From the NCBI GenBank assembly GCA_964589725.1, contig CAZPUJ010000597.1, forward strand, positions 1-8,447: a stretch of 8,447 nt of DNA, read 5' to 3'. A model generated the notes under the pieces. That model was not told the origin of the DNA. It made no database searches and saw nothing but the letters and a program-made list of their open reading frames with translations. How positions within the stretch are numbered: the first letter of the stretch is position 1; each line of letters starts with the position of its first letter. This DNA comes from CAYSHJ01 sp964589725 (lineage in GTDB: Bacteria; Planctomycetota; Planctomycetia; Planctomycetales; Planctomycetaceae). Positions 1 to 6,031 of the stretch are shown here, piece after piece. The translations under genes and the position numbers were made by a program.

Positions 1-498
1 AACTTGGTCGCCAGCGAACTGCCGTGGGTCGGGATGGTCGTGACAATCCAGCTTGAGTTGGCCCTGCGGATGACGGCCAAGCCACAGCACGGCGGCAACT
101 TCGGAGCCTTGTCGGCTTGGTTGCAGTCGCAGTGCTGTGTGGAGCTGATCAAGAAGCTCAACCCACAGGTCTTCTGGCCGAGACCGCAAGTCGAGTCGGC
201 GATTCTCCGCATCTCGCCCGCCGCAGAGCGTCGAGCCTTGATTGACGATCGCGCCTTCTTCCACGAATTCTTGCGCGATGTCTTCACGCAACGCCGTAAA
301 GTCCTGCGCGGAGCATTGCATTCTTTTTACGGAGACCGCCTCGACCGCAACGTGATCGACGCCACGCTGACCGAACTCGGCCTTCGTTCCGACGTGCGCG
401 CGGAGAAACTCGACGTCGCGACACTTGTGACGCTGTCGAACCGATTGCGAAAGCTCGTGGGCGTCGAATCAAGATCCTTCGAAACAGAATCGCGGTAG
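1..498 (+). CDS. rsmA: 16S rRNA adenine dimethyltransferase RsmA/KsgA, C-terminal part (5' end outside window)
   Basis: The product dimethylates two adjacent adenines (A1518 and A1519 in E. coli numbering) in the 3' hairpin of 16S rRNA, using S-adenosylmethionine, late in small-subunit assembly. Only the last 165 residues are visible; the frame is open to the left edge, so the SAM-binding domain and the NLPY catalytic motif lie outside. Visible family features are the stretch MVVTIQLELALRMTAKP, which follows the catalytic motif in KsgA/Dim1 proteins, then GALSAWLQSQC, then FWPRPQVESAILRI (the usual F-x-P-x-P-x-V-x-S-A segment), and the helical C-terminal domain with FTQRRKVLRGAL. The last residues (about ESRSFETESR) look like a non-conserved tail, and the TAG stop sits in the first bases of a GC-rich hairpin. 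A NUDIX gene follows 34 bp downstream on the same strand. The family assignment is firm. Confidence 0.93.
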   Translation, partial: NLVASELPWVGMVVTIQLELALRMTAKPQHGGNFGALSAWLQSQCCVELIKKLNPQVFWPRPQVESAILRISPAAERRALIDDRAFFHEFLRDVFTQRRKVLRGALHSFYGDRLDRNVIDATLTELGLRSDVRAEKLDVATLVTLSNRLRKLVGVESRSFETESR

Positions 499-527
499 TC
501 CCGGCCCTTGTGGCCGGCGCGAGGCTA
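495..527. repeat. Short GC-rich hairpin between rsmA and the NUDIX gene, possible repeat copy
   Basis: A 6-bp perfect stem (CCGGCC at 501-506 pairing with GGCCGG at 512-517) with a 5-nt loop starts just after the rsmA stop codon. There is no T-run after it, so it is not a convincing intrinsic terminator. The left flank, GTAGTCCCG at 495-503, is identical to the first nine bases of the inverted repeat at 5936-5994, which hints that both belong to one family of dispersed elements. This is a weak similarity and could be chance. Confidence 0.4.
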
Positions 528-532
528 ATCCC

Positions 533-943
533 ATGAAACATGCCGCTGGGACGCTCCTGTACCGACTGTCCAATGACGGGCCACTCGTCCTGTTGGTGCA
601 TCCGTCGGGTCACTACAACCGCGACAAGCCCTGGAGTATTCCCAAGGGCGAGCTCGACGAAGGCGAGGAACTCGAACAAGCCGCGCGCCGAGAAACTTGG
701 GAGGAGACCGGCGTCACCGTCCATGAACTCGTGCCGCTCGGTCACATCGACTACACCAAGAGCCGTAAGCGAGTTCACGCTTTCTCCGGACGGGCTGCCG
801 ACGACACTCAGCCGACGTGTGCCTCGTGGGAAGTCGATCGCGCCGAGTTCGTCGCGATTGAACTCGCGCGGCAGATTCTGCATCCTGATCAGTGTCCGTT
901 CCTGGATCGGCTGCTGACGCAATTGGAAAAGGCGACACCATGA
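533..943 (+). CDS. NUDIX hydrolase (COG4119-like)
   Basis: This 136-residue protein carries a complete Nudix box at residues 39-61: G39, E45, then RETWEETGV, which fits G-x5-E-x7-R-E-U-x-E-E-x-G-U apart from Thr at the first hydrophobic position. The family hydrolyses a nucleoside diphosphate linked to another moiety, with Mg2+ held by the Glu residues of the box. The N-terminal pattern AAGTLLYR...LLVHPSGHY...WSIPKGE and the C-terminal PFLDRL recall the group of small NUDIX proteins annotated as predicted NTP pyrophosphohydrolases or dinucleoside-polyphosphate hydrolases. The real substrate cannot be read from the sequence. The start ATG at 533 gives a standard-length domain; the Shine-Dalgarno is weak (GAGG at 521-524). 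The gene lies 34 bp after rsmA, and its TGA overlaps the ATG of the next gene as ATGA, so the three genes probably form one transcription unit. Confidence 0.9.
   Translation: MKHAAGTLLYRLSNDGPLVLLVHPSGHYNRDKPWSIPKGELDEGEELEQAARRETWEETGVTVHELVPLGHIDYTKSRKRVHAFSGRAADDTQPTCASWEVDRAEFVAIELARQILHPDQCPFLDRLLTQLEKATP
928..932 (+). promoter_or_regulatory. Candidate Shine-Dalgarno for the S13 peptidase start at 940
   Basis: AAAGG lies 7 nt before the ATG at 940, inside the end of the NUDIX gene. Together with the ATGA stop/start overlap it favours 940 as the start over the later in-frame ATG (1066) and GTG (1123). Neither of those has a well-spaced ribosome binding site. Confidence 0.45.
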
Positions 944-2685
944 CCAATGATCAGTCTCAGAGTTCAAATCTCGAACTGCAAATCGCAAAGTGCAAAGTGC
1001 AAGGTGCAAATTTTAGATTTCGACAAGAAGCCGCTTCAAAACTAGCCCGACGCGCAAGCGAGGGAATGAGACTGCTGGTGATTTCGATTCCCTCGCTTGC
1101 GCGTCGGGCTAGTGTGTCGGTTGTGAAACCGCTTGTAGTGATCCTTTGCCTCGCCGCGTCGGTCAGCATTTGCGGGATCAGCGTGATTCGAGCCGAGGAC
1201 AAGCCACTGCCGACGGCGGTGCTCGACGTCATGAATCAACCCCGTTTCAAGCACGCACATTGGGGGTTCCTAGTCGTCGATGTGGCATCCGGAGGCGTGG
1301 CCCACGAACTGAACGCCGACAAGCTATTCGCTCCGGCGTCGGTAACGAAGTGCTTTTCGGTCGCCAGCGCTCTCGAAAACCTCGGTGCCGACTATCGCTT
1401 CGAGACGCCGATCGTGCGCCGCGGCGAGGTGGACGACAAAGGAGAACTCGCCGGCGATTTGATCTTGATCGCGGCTGGCGACCTCAGCCTCGGCGGGCGA
1501 ACGACTGAGTCGGGCGAGATTTTGTTTACGGACTCGGACCACACCTACGCGAGCGGCGGGTCGGAAACGCAACTCACGCCACAAGACCCACTGGCGGGAC
1601 TGAACCATCTCGCGAAGCAAGTCGCCGCCGCAGGCATCAAGCGCGTGCGCGGCGATGTGCTCGTCGATGATCGACTGTTCGACAAGTCCGAAGGAACCGG
1701 CAGCGGTCCCAGCAATCTGGTTCCGATCCTGGTCAACGACAACGTGATCGACTTCACGATCGAACCGTCCGAGGTCGGTCAAGCGGCGAAGGTCACCTGG
1801 CGTCCGCAAACCGCGGCGATTCGCGTCGAGACACATGTTGAGACCGTTGCGAAGGGCGGCTCGCCGGCAACCGGGATTCGCGATTACGGGGCCGGCCGGA
1901 TCAACGTGCATGGGAAAATTCCTGCCGGACACAAACCGGTCATTCGCGTGTACGAGGTTTCCGATGCCGCCTCGTTCGCCCGGACGTTGCTGATCGAAGC
2001 ATTGCGGAGCGCGGGCGTCGTCGTGGATGCATCGGCGCTGACGGAGCAATCGAGCGGCAAGTTGCCGGCTCGCGACGAGACGCTCAAGCTGCCGGCCGTC
2101 GCGAAGCTGGTTTCTCCGCCATTCTCCGAAAACGCTCGGCTAATTCTGAAAGTCAGCCACAACTTGCACGCCAGCACGTTACCGCTATTGGTCGCGGCCA
2201 AGCACGGCGAGCGAACGCTCGCTGACGGATTGAAGCGACAGCACCAGTTTCTCGAACAGGCCGGCGTCGATGTGAACACGATCTCGTTTGGCGGCGGAGC
2301 GGGCGGGGCGCGTGCCGATTGCGTGACGCCGCGCGCGACCGTGCAACTTCTGCGATACATGGCCACGCGGCCGAATTTCGAAGCGTATCGTAAAGCGATG
2401 CCGCGGCTCGGAGTTGACGGTACGCTGGCCAAAGTCGTCGATCAGGACAGCCCGGCGAAAGATAAAGTCAACGCCAAGACCGGCACGCTCTTTTGGGACA
2501 ACGTCATGAACGGCCACCCGCTGTTGACGAGCAAAGCTCTCGCCGGATACCTCACGACCGCCGACGGCAAATCGTTCGCGTTCGCTCTGTTCGTCAACAA
2601 CGCCCACCTGCGCGACGGAGTCACGACTGCGACCATCGGTCGCGACTTGGGCAAGATTTGCGAGATTCTGTATCGCGGTCAGTAG
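940..2685 (+). CDS. dacB: D-alanyl-D-alanine carboxypeptidase/endopeptidase, peptidase S13 (PBP4/DacB type)
   Basis: This secreted low-molecular-weight penicillin-binding protein should trim or cleave peptidoglycan cross-links in the periplasm. All three active-site motifs are visible (numbering from the ATG at 940, 581 residues): SVTK at 134-137 (nucleophile Ser134), SHN at 406-408, and KTG at 513-515. DLILIAAGDLSL and the long insert between motifs one and two are typical of the S13 family. A hydrophobic segment (VVILCLAASVSICGISVIRA) followed by EDKPLP makes a good signal peptide. The start is uncertain. ATG 940 overlaps the NUDIX stop and has a plausible ribosome site, but it puts about 61 residues, coded by repeats, before the signal peptide. 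GTG 1123 would give a neat 520-residue precursor beginning V-K-P but has no visible ribosome site. ATG 1066 lies inside the palindrome. Function is confident; the N-terminus is not. Confidence 0.9.
   Translation: MTNDQSQSSNLELQIAKCKVQGANFRFRQEAASKLARRASEGMRLLVISIPSLARRASVSVVKPLVVILCLAASVSICGISVIRAEDKPLPTAVLDVMNQPRFKHAHWGFLVVDVASGGVAHELNADKLFAPASVTKCFSVASALENLGADYRFETPIVRRGEVDDKGELAGDLILIAAGDLSLGGRTTESGEILFTDSDHTYASGGSETQLTPQDPLAGLNHLAKQVAAAGIKRVRGDVLVDDRLFDKSEGTGSGPSNLVPILVNDNVIDFTIEPSEVGQAAKVTWRPQTAAIRVETHVETVAKGGSPATGIRDYGAGRINVHGKIPAGHKPVIRVYEVSDAASFARTLLIEALRSAGVVVDASALTEQSSGKLPARDETLKLPAVAKLVSPPFSENARLILKVSHNLHASTLPLLVAAKHGERTLADGLKRQHQFLEQAGVDVNTISFGGGAGGARADCVTPRATVQLLRYMATRPNFEAYRKAMPRLGVDGTLAKVVDQDSPAKDKVNAKTGTLFWDNVMNGHPLLTSKALAGYLTTADGKSFAFALFVNNAHLRDGVTTATIGRDLGKICEILYRGQ
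977..1011 (+). repeat. Tandem 7-bp repeat, five units (consensus TGCAAAG)
   Basis: Five consecutive heptamers read TGCAAAT, CGCAAAG, TGCAAAG, TGCAAGG and TGCAAAT. Because seven is not a multiple of three, each unit falls in a different codon phase. The array is translated as LQIAKCKVQGANF within the longest version of the S13 peptidase. The array is AT-richer than its surroundings. TGCAAAT-type arrays translated as FAICNLQ-like peptides are, as I recall, common in planctomycete intergenic DNA, so this looks like a dispersed repeat captured by the reading frame. Confidence 0.7.
1041..1113. repeat. 27-bp perfect inverted repeat (planctomycete LARRASEG/PTRKRG-type element)
   Basis: The left arm at 1041-1067 and the right arm at 1087-1113 are exact reverse complements over 27 bp, separated by a 19-nt spacer at 1068-1086. 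In the S13 reading frame the left arm codes KLARRASEG and the right arm codes PSLARRAS; the opposite strand also reads LARRASEG. This matches a peptide signature that I recall recurring in planctomycete genomes as mis-translated dispersed palindromes. Read as RNA it would form one long perfect hairpin. There is no transposase and no obvious target-site duplication, so it resembles a non-autonomous palindromic element rather than an insertion sequence. Confidence 0.85.
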
Positions 2686-2917
2686 CCAGCGCCTTCGGGG
2701 TTTGTTGAGGAGTCTGAGGTTGGTCATCGCCGTCCGAAGATTGGTCGGTCGGCAGTTGCCGATGTAAACCAAGGCAGCGGCCCAGCATCAATTGCAGCAC
2801 GAAAACAATTGGCACAAGAAAGACTCCGATCCCCAGTCCGGCAAACTCCCCGTGGCGGTGAATTTGGTCGACTGCTAAACCAACGAAGACCAACAGCCAG
2901 AAGATCAGTTGTTTCAT
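2621..2917 (-). CDS. Small probable two-helix membrane protein, unrecognised
   Basis: The 98-residue reading frame begins MKQLIFWLLVFVGLAVDQIH and has a second hydrophobic stretch at about residues 29-46 (IGVFLVPIVFVLQLMLG), joined by a short charged loop (HRHGEF). It then becomes hydrophilic, with a Gln/Asp/Pro-rich tail (DQSSDGDDQPQTPQQTP). This organised pattern of two helices plus a soluble tail is unlike the Arg-rich shadow frames elsewhere in the window, so I think it is a real gene. The last 65 bases run antisense to the end of the S13 gene, and the true C-terminus may be poorly constrained. No Shine-Dalgarno is seen before the ATG. It diverges from the esterase gene, with 59 bp between the starts. 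I do not recognise a family; topology is inferred from hydrophobicity only. Confidence 0.55.
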   Translation of the reverse strand: MKQLIFWLLVFVGLAVDQIHRHGEFAGLGIGVFLVPIVFVLQLMLGRCLGLHRQLPTDQSSDGDDQPQTPQQTPKALATDRDTESRKSCPSRDRWSQS

Positions 2918-2961
2918 GGACGATGAACCGCGCGCCGCAAATCATTATTAACCAGCCTGCG

Positions 2962-2966
2962 AAGGA
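2962..2966 (+). promoter_or_regulatory. Shine-Dalgarno for the secreted alpha/beta-hydrolase
   Basis: AAGGA lies 10 nt before the ATG at 2977. It selects that codon over the in-frame upstream ATGs at 2809 and 2923 and over the ATG at 2992. The protein from 2977 starts directly with a signal peptide, which agrees with this choice. Confidence 0.6.
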
Positions 2967-2976
2967 AACCACGAAT

Positions 2977-3882
2977 ATGACGCGAACGAAGATGACACGA
3001 CCGCTGGCAGTGTTTGGTCTTTTGCTCGGGACCGCAGTTCATTCGATCACAGCGACGGAGCCTTCAAAGGTCATTGACGTCTGGCCGGGCAAGCCGCCGG
3101 GCGAGACGCAGGAGATCGGACCAGAAGTGATTCAGCCGCCGAAAGCGGACGAGAATCCGCCAACAACTCGGATCACGAACATCGGACGACCGACGTTGTC
3201 GGCGTTTCTGCCGTCGAAAGAGAAACGAAACGGCACATCGGTCATCGTGTGCCCGGGCGGCGGTTTCCACATCCTGGCGTGGGATAAAGAAGGAACCGAG
3301 GTCGCCGAGTGGGTGAACACGATCGGCGTGACGGCGTTCGTGTTGAAGTATCGTTGTCCGACGGGAGATCGCTCGCCGAATTGGCTCGCGCCGGCGCAGG
3401 ATGCTCAGCGTGCGGTCAGCTTGGTACGCAGCCGGGCCGCCGAGTTTGAAGTTGATCCCGAGCGCATCGGTGTCTTGGGTTTTTCCGCCGGAGGACTGGC
3501 GGCGGGAGCGGCGGCGATCAAGCACGCCGAGCGACAATACGACGCGAGCGACCAAGTCGACAGGACGTCGTGCCGGCCGGACTTCGCGGTGTTGGTGTAT
3601 CCGGCGTATTTCGTCGACAAGAAAGGGGAACTCAAACCAGAGTTCGCGATCGACAAGCACACGCCGCCGATGTTCTTCGTTCACGCCTTCAACGACGGCG
3701 TAACCTGCGAATCGAGCGTGCGGCTATTCCTGGGGCTGAAAAAATCCGGCGTGCCGGCGGAACTGCACGTCTATTCGACCGGCGGTCATGGCTTCGGCCT
3801 GCGTCCCAGCCAGCATGCCTGCTCGACATGGCCGAAGCGCTGCGAAGAATGGTTCGCCTCGCGCGGTTTGCTGGAGAAGTAG
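2977..3882 (+). CDS. Secreted alpha/beta-hydrolase, esterase/lipase-like (Aes/BD-FAE type)
   Basis: The 301-residue product starts with a short basic N-terminus, a hydrophobic stretch (LAVFGLLLGTAV) and a likely signal-peptidase site near SITA/TEPS, so export is expected. A possible oxyanion-hole motif PGGGF is at residues 93-97. The nucleophile elbow GFSAGG places Ser170 as catalytic. Asp240 in FNDGV and His271 in GGHGFG complete the triad in the right order and spacing for an alpha/beta-hydrolase. The start of the mature protein (IDVWPGKPPGE) is a pattern I associate with planctomycete and Bacteroidetes carbohydrate-esterase-like or xylanase-associated hydrolases. The natural substrate is unknown; acetylated polysaccharide is possible but not shown. 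A Uma2-family gene starts two bases after its stop, so the two are probably co-transcribed. Confidence 0.88.
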   Translation: MTRTKMTRPLAVFGLLLGTAVHSITATEPSKVIDVWPGKPPGETQEIGPEVIQPPKADENPPTTRITNIGRPTLSAFLPSKEKRNGTSVIVCPGGGFHILAWDKEGTEVAEWVNTIGVTAFVLKYRCPTGDRSPNWLAPAQDAQRAVSLVRSRAAEFEVDPERIGVLGFSAGGLAAGAAAIKHAERQYDASDQVDRTSCRPDFAVLVYPAYFVDKKGELKPEFAIDKHTPPMFFVHAFNDGVTCESSVRLFLGLKKSGVPAELHVYSTGGHGFGLRPSQHACSTWPKRCEEWFASRGLLEK

Positions 3883-3884
3883 CC

Positions 3885-4520
3885 ATGTTTACCGAACCAC
3901 CGACAATTGCCGATCTGCTACGTGATTTGGGGGACATCAGTCCCAAACGCATCCGCCTCAAGCCGGCTCCTGGCAGAGGCACCGTGCAGGATGTCGTGCG
4001 GATCGAGGCTCGGGAAGATCGACTTTGCGAACTGATCGATGGCGTGCTGGTGGAGAAGGTCATGGGAGCCAAAGAGTCGTTTCTCGCATGCCTTCTCATT
4101 CAGGTTCTCAGAAACTACGTCGATCGCAATCCGCTGGGCGTCGTGCTGGGCGAAGCCGGGATGCTGCAACTTCGGCCACGATTGGTTCGGATTCCCGATG
4201 TGTCGTTCATCTCATGGAACCAGATGCCAAGCGGCGAGTTTCCGTCCGAGCCGGTGCCGAACCTGTTTCCCGATCTGGCCGTCGAAGTCCTCAGCCGCGG
4301 CAACACTCGTGGCGAAATGAATCTCAAGGTCTCCGAGTATTTTGCCGCTGGCACCCGTTTGGTGTGGATCATTGATCCCGATACGCACACCGCCGAAGTC
4401 TACACCACTCCCGGCGAGTGCCGCCGCCTGAAAGCCACTCAATCCCTCGACGGTGGCGAAGTTCTGCCAGGCTTCAAACTGCCGTTGAAGGAACTGTTCG
4501 CGACCAAGCGCCGCCGCTGA
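3885..4520 (+). CDS. Uma2-family (DUF820) PD-(D/E)XK nuclease-fold protein
   Basis: The 211-residue protein shows the Uma2 pattern in order: ELIDGVLVEKVMG near the N-terminus, RIPDVSFIS with Asp105, PDLAVEVLS with Asp130 and Glu134, then NLKVSEYFAAG with Lys148, and VWIIDPDTHTAEVY. Asp130, Glu134 and Lys148 are the likely PD-(D/E)XK metal-binding and catalytic residues, and all are intact. Uma2 genes are abundant in cyanobacteria and planctomycetes, and a biological role is not established for most. I chose the start at 3885 because it leaves a 2-bp gap after the esterase stop and has GGAG 8 nt upstream, inside the esterase end. Open frame exists further upstream, but it is only a shadow of the esterase. 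The gene converges on mgtE. Confidence 0.88.
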   Translation: MFTEPPTIADLLRDLGDISPKRIRLKPAPGRGTVQDVVRIEAREDRLCELIDGVLVEKVMGAKESFLACLLIQVLRNYVDRNPLGVVLGEAGMLQLRPRLVRIPDVSFISWNQMPSGEFPSEPVPNLFPDLAVEVLSRGNTRGEMNLKVSEYFAAGTRLVWIIDPDTHTAEVYTTPGECRRLKATQSLDGGEVLPGFKLPLKELFATKRRR

Positions 4521-4529
4521 GATATCGAG

Positions 4530-4567
4530 GCGGTGATGCTGTCAGAAGGAACGGGACGAATCACCGC
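4530..4567. terminator. Possible stem-loop between convergent Uma2 gene and mgtE
   Basis: An 8-bp perfect stem (GCGGTGAT at 4530-4537 with ATCACCGC at 4560-4567) with a 22-nt loop occupies most of the 57-bp gap between the two converging genes. There is no T-run on either strand, so it is not a classical intrinsic terminator. Its location is its main support. Confidence 0.3.
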
Positions 4568-4577
4568 GTGCTGTGCT

Positions 4578-5921
4578 TCACTCCAAGATCATCCGAGCGA
4601 CGCTGTAGTAGATCACGCCGCCGGTGATATCGACCAAGGCGGCGATCAGCGGGTTGGACATCATGGCCGGGTCCATGCCCAGCTTCTTGAATGCCAGCGG
4701 CAGCAGTGTGCCCGCCATCGAGCCCATCCAGACCAGCATGAAGACCGTCATCGCGACGACCATTGCCTTCCTGGGGTGTGCCAGCAACATTGCCAGCAAG
4801 AACGCTTCGATCATCAGCGCCAGGCCGAGCATTGTGGCCATCAACAGTTCGCGGCCCAAGAGACGAATGCAATCCTTTCGCGTGAGCGATTCGATCGTCA
4901 GCGCGCGGATCACCAGCGTCGCGGATTGCGAGCCGCTGTTGCCACCGCTGGCCAGCACCAGCGGCAGGAACGCGACCGCCCATTCCGCCTCGGTGGCATT
5001 GGGCCGGAAGTGCTTGAGTGCCGTCGCCGACAAGAAGCCGGTCGCCAACAGCCCAACCAGCCACACGCCGCGCTTCCAGACAATCTTTATCAACGGCGTG
5101 GCGAGGTAACTGTCTTCGAGAGGCGACACGGCACCAGCGCGGTACGCGTCTTCGGTCGCCTCTTCTTGCAAGACGTCGATCACGTCGTCGTGCGTGATGA
5201 TGCCGACCAATTGATGTTGGTTGTCCACGACGGGCATGGCCAGGAAGTCGAATTTGGCCATTTCCTGCGCGACCTTCTCTTGGTCATCGTCGACGCGCAC
5301 GGCATAGACGTCCCGTTCCATGATGTCCGCCAAGGGCGAACTGGGACGGGCGAGGATCAACTGCCGCAGCGTGATGAACCCATCCAGCTTGCGGTTCTCG
5401 TCCAGGATGTAGACGTAATAAATCGTCTCGCGGTCCGGTGCCTGTCGGCGGAGTTGTTCGAGCGCTTCACCAGCGGTGATGTTCTCCGGCAACGACGCGT
5501 AATCGGTCGTCATGATCGAGCCGGCGCTGCGATCCGGATACGACAGCAGCCGGCGGATGTCGTTACGTTCCGCCTGAGCCATGAGCGGCAACAAGGCCTC
5601 GACGTGATCGGGGTCCATCCGCTCCAGCAGGTCGACGCGGTCATCGTGGGCCATGGTTTCGATGAGCTTCGAGAGATGCGACCGCTCGACGTTTTCGACC
5701 AGCTTCGTCTGAAACGCGGGTTGAAAGTAACCGAACACTTCGGCTTGCCGCTCGAACGGCGCGGTGGCGAGCACGCGCCAGACATCCTCGGCTGACACAT
5801 TCTCCAAAACTTCCGTCGAAGTTGCTGGATGCAGGGCTTCGAGAAACTCGCGCAGGCCGGCGGTGTCGCCTTGTTCGAGCATCTCGCGCAGCTCGGGCAG
5901 CAACAATTCTCCGAACATCAT
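4578..5921 (-). CDS. mgtE: Magnesium transporter/channel MgtE
   Basis: MgtE is a homodimeric inner-membrane Mg2+ channel gated by cytosolic Mg2+. The 447-residue protein has the complete architecture: an N-terminal helical domain (about 1-130, with repeated LLERMDPDHVEALL-type helices); two CBS domains (about 135-195, starting near AGSIMTTDY, and 198-256, ending GIITHDDVIDVLQEEATED); a connecting helix; and a five-helix membrane domain from about 283. Membrane motifs include FLPLVLASGGNSGSQSATLV (319-338) and VDITG, whose Asp431 corresponds to the pore Mg2+-binding Asp432 of Thermus MgtE. Two ATGs are adjacent at the start. GGAG lies 3 nt before the first and 6 nt before the second, so Met2 (5918) may be the true start. 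No M-box riboswitch fits in the leader, which is filled by an inverted repeat. Identification is secure. Confidence 0.95.
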   Translation of the reverse strand: MMFGELLLPELREMLEQGDTAGLREFLEALHPATSTEVLENVSAEDVWRVLATAPFERQAEVFGYFQPAFQTKLVENVERSHLSKLIETMAHDDRVDLLERMDPDHVEALLPLMAQAERNDIRRLLSYPDRSAGSIMTTDYASLPENITAGEALEQLRRQAPDRETIYYVYILDENRKLDGFITLRQLILARPSSPLADIMERDVYAVRVDDDQEKVAQEMAKFDFLAMPVVDNQHQLVGIITHDDVIDVLQEEATEDAYRAGAVSPLEDSYLATPLIKIVWKRGVWLVGLLATGFLSATALKHFRPNATEAEWAVAFLPLVLASGGNSGSQSATLVIRALTIESLTRKDCIRLLGRELLMATMLGLALMIEAFLLAMLLAHPRKAMVVAMTVFMLVWMGSMAGTLLPLAFKKLGMDPAMMSNPLIAALVDITGGVIYYSVARMILE

Positions 5922-5935
5922 AGACTCCGAAGTTC

Positions 5936-5994
5936 GTAGTCCCGCCTTCAGGCGGTTCTGGAAACAGGGGGATACCGCCTAAAGGCGGGACTAC
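5936..5994. repeat. Nested inverted repeat in the mgtE leader
   Basis: Two 21-bp arms (5936-5956 and 5974-5994) are reverse complements at 20 of 21 positions, with a 17-nt loop. Each arm holds its own small palindrome (CCGCCT, two bases, AGGCGG), so the element can fold as one long hairpin or as two short ones. Translated on the - strand it yields VVPPLGGIP and PEGGTTNF, peptides I recall from dispersed repeats in planctomycete genomes. It ends 14 bp before the mgtE start and abuts the T-run of the rpsI terminator. Confidence 0.8.
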
Positions 5995-6031
5995 AAACAA
6001 AATCGCCCCGCGGGAATGATCCGACGGGGCG
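5995..6031 (-). terminator. Intrinsic terminator of the rplM-rpsI operon
   Basis: On the - strand, CGCCCCG (6031-6025) pairs with CGGGGCG (6010-6004) in a perfect 7-bp GC stem. It can extend by three more pairs after a one-base bulge, leaving a 7-nt loop. It is followed directly by ATTTTGTTT (6003-5995). It begins 36 bp after the rpsI stop. Stem, T-run and position all fit rho-independent termination. Confidence 0.75.

Noticed and set aside
284..1009. A 241-codon - strand frame across rsmA and the NUDIX gene
   Set aside because: It is opposite two well-supported genes and has no recognisable motif; its beginning comes from translating the heptamer repeat.
977..1113. CRISPR-like array
   Set aside because: The heptamers are contiguous with no spacers, and the palindrome is a single pair of arms; there are no repeat-spacer units and no cas genes.
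1041..1113. Insertion sequence or its remnant
   Set aside because: The arms are only 19 nt apart with no transposase frame between them, and no flanking direct repeat was found. A dispersed palindromic element fits better.
1324..2049. A 241-codon - strand frame opposite the S13 peptidase
   Set aside because: It is Arg/Asp/His-rich, has no motif, and lies opposite the part of the gene that includes the catalytic SVTK motif, so it is a shadow frame.
2809..2976. N-terminal extension of the secreted hydrolase from an upstream ATG
   Set aside because: The added residues are Arg-rich and would hide the signal peptide. The ribosome site and signal peptide fit the ATG at 2977, and the stretch is opposite the likely small membrane protein.
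4533..5795. A 420-codon open frame on the + strand, antisense to mgtE
   Set aside because: The product is Gln/His/Arg/Asp-rich without domains, and it lies opposite a textbook MgtE with every motif intact. Long antisense frames are expected in GC-rich genes with this codon usage.
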